From the NCBI GenBank assembly GCA_900752625.1, contig CAADWC010000150.1, positions 1-6,923 of the forward strand: a stretch of DNA of 6,923 nucleotides, written 5' to 3'. A program made the translations under genes and the position numbers. The notes under the pieces are model-generated. The model was not told the DNA's origin. It saw nothing but the letters and a program-made list of their open reading frames with translations, and made no database searches. Source of the stretch: Oscillospiraceae bacterium. Its GTDB lineage: Bacteria; Bacillota; Clostridia; Oscillospirales; Ruminococcaceae. Of the stretch, positions 5,731-6,923 are shown in pieces; position 1 is the stretch's first letter; every line of letters begins with the position of its first letter.

Positions 5731-6666
5731 ATGAACGGAAATAATCAAATTAATGACCCATTCAGAAGAAGAAAAACAAGAACCTATTTTCAGCTTTCGC
5801 TTATTGCGGTAATTTTCGTTATCGTATTTGCCGTAATCATGTTTTTTGCCGGAGATAAGGATGACCCTGTGGATTATTCCAAATCTGATTTCATACAGCT
5901 TGAGGAGCCTGCGGACGATGCGCCGGTAGTCGTTTTTGAAACAACAGAGGGAACGTTCAGGGCTGTGCTGTTTGAAGACGAGGCTCCAGAGTATTGCGAA
6001 TTTTTCGAGGGACTTGTAAAAAACGGCTATTTTGATGGAACATACGTCTGCACGCTGCTCAGAAGCGGCGATATTACCGGTGGATTTATCGGAGGAAGCA
6101 AAACAAAGGACGGAATGGCGGACGACAGCACAGATGTTACGATGCTTGATCTGGAGGTTTCACCGAATATCCTGCCGATAAACGGAACGCTTGGTTCTTT
6201 GGTCAAGCAGGGTGGAACGTTCAGCAAAAGCAAGGCCGGAAGCGTTTTCACCGTTCTGGGAGACGTTGTGGACGTTGAGGAGCTTAAGGAGAATTCAGAT
6301 TCTGAGGACGTAAACGGCCTTAAACGAGTGAGCGGAATATTTGAAAAGTACGGCGGCGTTCCTAACTATATCCAAATGTATACGTTTTTCGGACAGGTAT
6401 ACGACGGCTGGGATGTGCTTGAAAAAATCAATTCGGCAGAAATCGTAGACGAAGATGTTCCCGATGATGAGAGCGACAAGAATTATCAGCCTGCTTCGGA
6501 AATTAAGTTTACCAAGGTGTATATGTCGACCTACGGAGAGCAGAATGCCAACGGCTATAATATTCCTGTGAAAGCCGGGACTCCCGACGGCGGCAGCGAA
6601 AGCCTGACGGATTCCGATGCCGGCTCTGAAACGACAAGCTCTGAAAACAGCGCTTCAGAATCATAA
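5731..6666 (+). CDS. Membrane-anchored cyclophilin-like protein, probably degenerate
   Basis: The 311-residue product has a basic N-terminus (R-R-R-K at 12-15), one membrane segment at about 20-40, then an acidic linker, so the bulk should lie outside the cell. Residues 65-265 follow the cyclophilin peptidyl-prolyl isomerase pattern: V-V-V-F-E-T-T-E-G-T-F near 66, E-A-P-x-x-x-x-x-F around 84-92, K-N-G-Y-F-D-G at 97-103 and F-F-G-Q-V-Y-D-G-W-D-V-L-E-K-I at 219-233. The active site is altered. A gapless match to the usual F-H-R-x-x-x-x-F-M-x-Q-G-G places V106-C107-T108 at F-H-R and G113, D114 and T116 at the F, M and Q positions. Isomerase activity is therefore doubtful; a chaperone or binding role is possible. 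The Ser/Gly/Asp/Glu-rich tail (283-311) looks disordered. Two Cys (89, 107) lie in the exported part. AAAGGA lies 6 bases before the ATG, and the gene is 43 bases after cysS, so probably in the cysteine operon. Confidence 0.82.
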   Translation: MNGNNQINDPFRRRKTRTYFQLSLIAVIFVIVFAVIMFFAGDKDDPVDYSKSDFIQLEEPADDAPVVVFETTEGTFRAVLFEDEAPEYCEFFEGLVKNGYFDGTYVCTLLRSGDITGGFIGGSKTKDGMADDSTDVTMLDLEVSPNILPINGTLGSLVKQGGTFSKSKAGSVFTVLGDVVDVEELKENSDSEDVNGLKRVSGIFEKYGGVPNYIQMYTFFGQVYDGWDVLEKINSAEIVDEDVPDDESDKNYQPASEIKFTKVYMSTYGEQNANGYNIPVKAGTPDGGSESLTDSDAGSETTSSENSASES

Positions 6667-6676
6667 CTATTGCGTA

Positions 6677-6708
6677 TCTCCCGCATTTTCGGATGCGGGG
6701 GATTTTTT
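6677..6708 (+). terminator. Rho-independent terminator of the cysE-cysS-cyclophilin operon
   Basis: A 10-bp stem pairs 6677-6686 with 6693-6702 (core CCCGCAT with ATGCGGG, one T-G pair), with a 6-base loop, followed by six T at 6703-6708. It lies 10 bases after the stop codon. Confidence 0.93.
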
Positions 6709-6735
6709 ATTGCAAAACGCTTGATTTTCATCAAA

Positions 6736-6781
6736 CTGTTTAAGGAATTTCACTTTATTGTCACCAATAAAGCTTAAACTG
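6736..6781. repeat. Nested palindrome between the operon terminator and the transposase tail
   Basis: An inner perfect 8-bp stem, CTTTATTG (6753-6760) with CAATAAAG (6765-6772) around TCAC, sits inside a perfect outer 7-bp stem, GTTTAAG (6738-6744) with CTTAAAC (6773-6779). The two stems are continuous on the right arm and separated by 8 bases on the left arm (6745-6752). A further 5-bp hairpin, TTGAT 6721-6725 with ATCAA 6730-6734, lies just to the left. There is no strong T run on either strand. It may belong to the end of the neighbouring insertion sequence or be a separate folded element. The rest of 6709-6840 shows no gene. Confidence 0.5.
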
Positions 6782-6840
6782 ATATTATTCAGATGTGGAG
6801 CGGATTTCAGTAGATCATATTTGTGTAGAATGTAAGTTTG

Positions 6841-6923
6841 TCAATCATATTGGACACTGTTCTTAAGAAATTCGATAGGCGAAAACCATTTAAGCGGACG
6901 CATAGGACGGTTGTTTGTTCTAC
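6841..6923 (-). CDS. DDE (rve-type, IS3/IS481-like) transposase, C-terminal tail
   Basis: Read on the minus strand from the right edge, a frame ends in TGA at 6843-6841 and gives 26 residues containing N-N-R-P-M-R-P-L-K and S-P-I-E-F-L. This N-N-x-R-P ... L-x-x-x-S/T-P-x-E-F/Y arrangement is the usual C-terminus of transposases with an rve integrase catalytic domain, in which the catalytic Glu lies not far upstream. The catalytic residues and the start are outside the window, so family, completeness and activity cannot be judged. It converges on the cysteine operon. The insertion sequence end would be expected somewhere in 6709-6840, but no inverted repeat can be paired without the other end. 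Confidence 0.68.
   Translation of the reverse strand, partial: RTNNRPMRPLKWFSPIEFLKNSVQYD

Noticed and set aside
1..6923. CRISPR arrays, tRNA or rRNA genes, toxin-antitoxin or phage defence genes
   Set aside because: No regularly spaced direct repeats, no full tRNA cloverleaf and no rRNA-like sequence were seen, and every sizeable plus-strand gene has a housekeeping or recognisable family assignment.

Overview
The window looks like chromosomal DNA of a low-to-moderate GC Gram-positive, most likely a gut-type Clostridia member near Ruminococcus (Oscillospiraceae). This is an inference from: a cysteine-type T-box leader (a Firmicutes mechanism), the rimO-pgsA pair, the style of the CysRS sequence, strong AAAGGA/GGAG ribosome sites, and a CotH-family protein. 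No search was run to confirm the taxon.

Layout. 1-684: 3' end of a CotH-like protein whose start lies off the left edge. 685-877: structured non-coding 3' region, two small hairpins and then a 14-bp-stem terminator. 915-943: near-consensus sigma-A promoter for rimO (1015-2343), the ribosomal protein uS12 methylthiotransferase. pgsA (2513-3064), the phosphatidylglycerophosphate synthase, follows after a 169-base gap that holds a plausible promoter of its own. 3084-3393: a promoter followed by a complete T-box leader. Its specifier codon (UGC) and its T-box base (UGGA) both fit tRNA-Cys. It controls cysE (3430-4092, serine O-acetyltransferase) and cysS (4278-5687, cysteinyl-tRNA synthetase). 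A membrane-anchored, catalytically degenerate cyclophilin-like protein (5731-6666) follows with no visible intervening terminator, so it probably belongs to the same transcript. That transcript ends at a strong terminator (6677-6708). 6709-6840: non-coding DNA with a nested palindrome. 6841-6923, minus strand: C-terminal tail of a DDE (rve-type) transposase running off the right edge.

How the genes work together. Uncharged tRNA-Cys should open the T-box and raise both cysteine precursor synthesis (O-acetylserine from CysE) and tRNA-Cys charging (CysS). The cyclophilin-like membrane protein would be carried along under the same signal. rimO and pgsA are housekeeping genes for ribosome modification and phospholipid synthesis and are not obviously linked to cysteine, although RimO uses sulfur and iron-sulfur clusters. 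Most of the window is ordinary core genome. The less ordinary parts are the degenerate cyclophilin in a cysteine-responsive operon, the folded region after the CotH gene, and the palindrome beside the transposase tail. I found no convincing new defence or mobile system.
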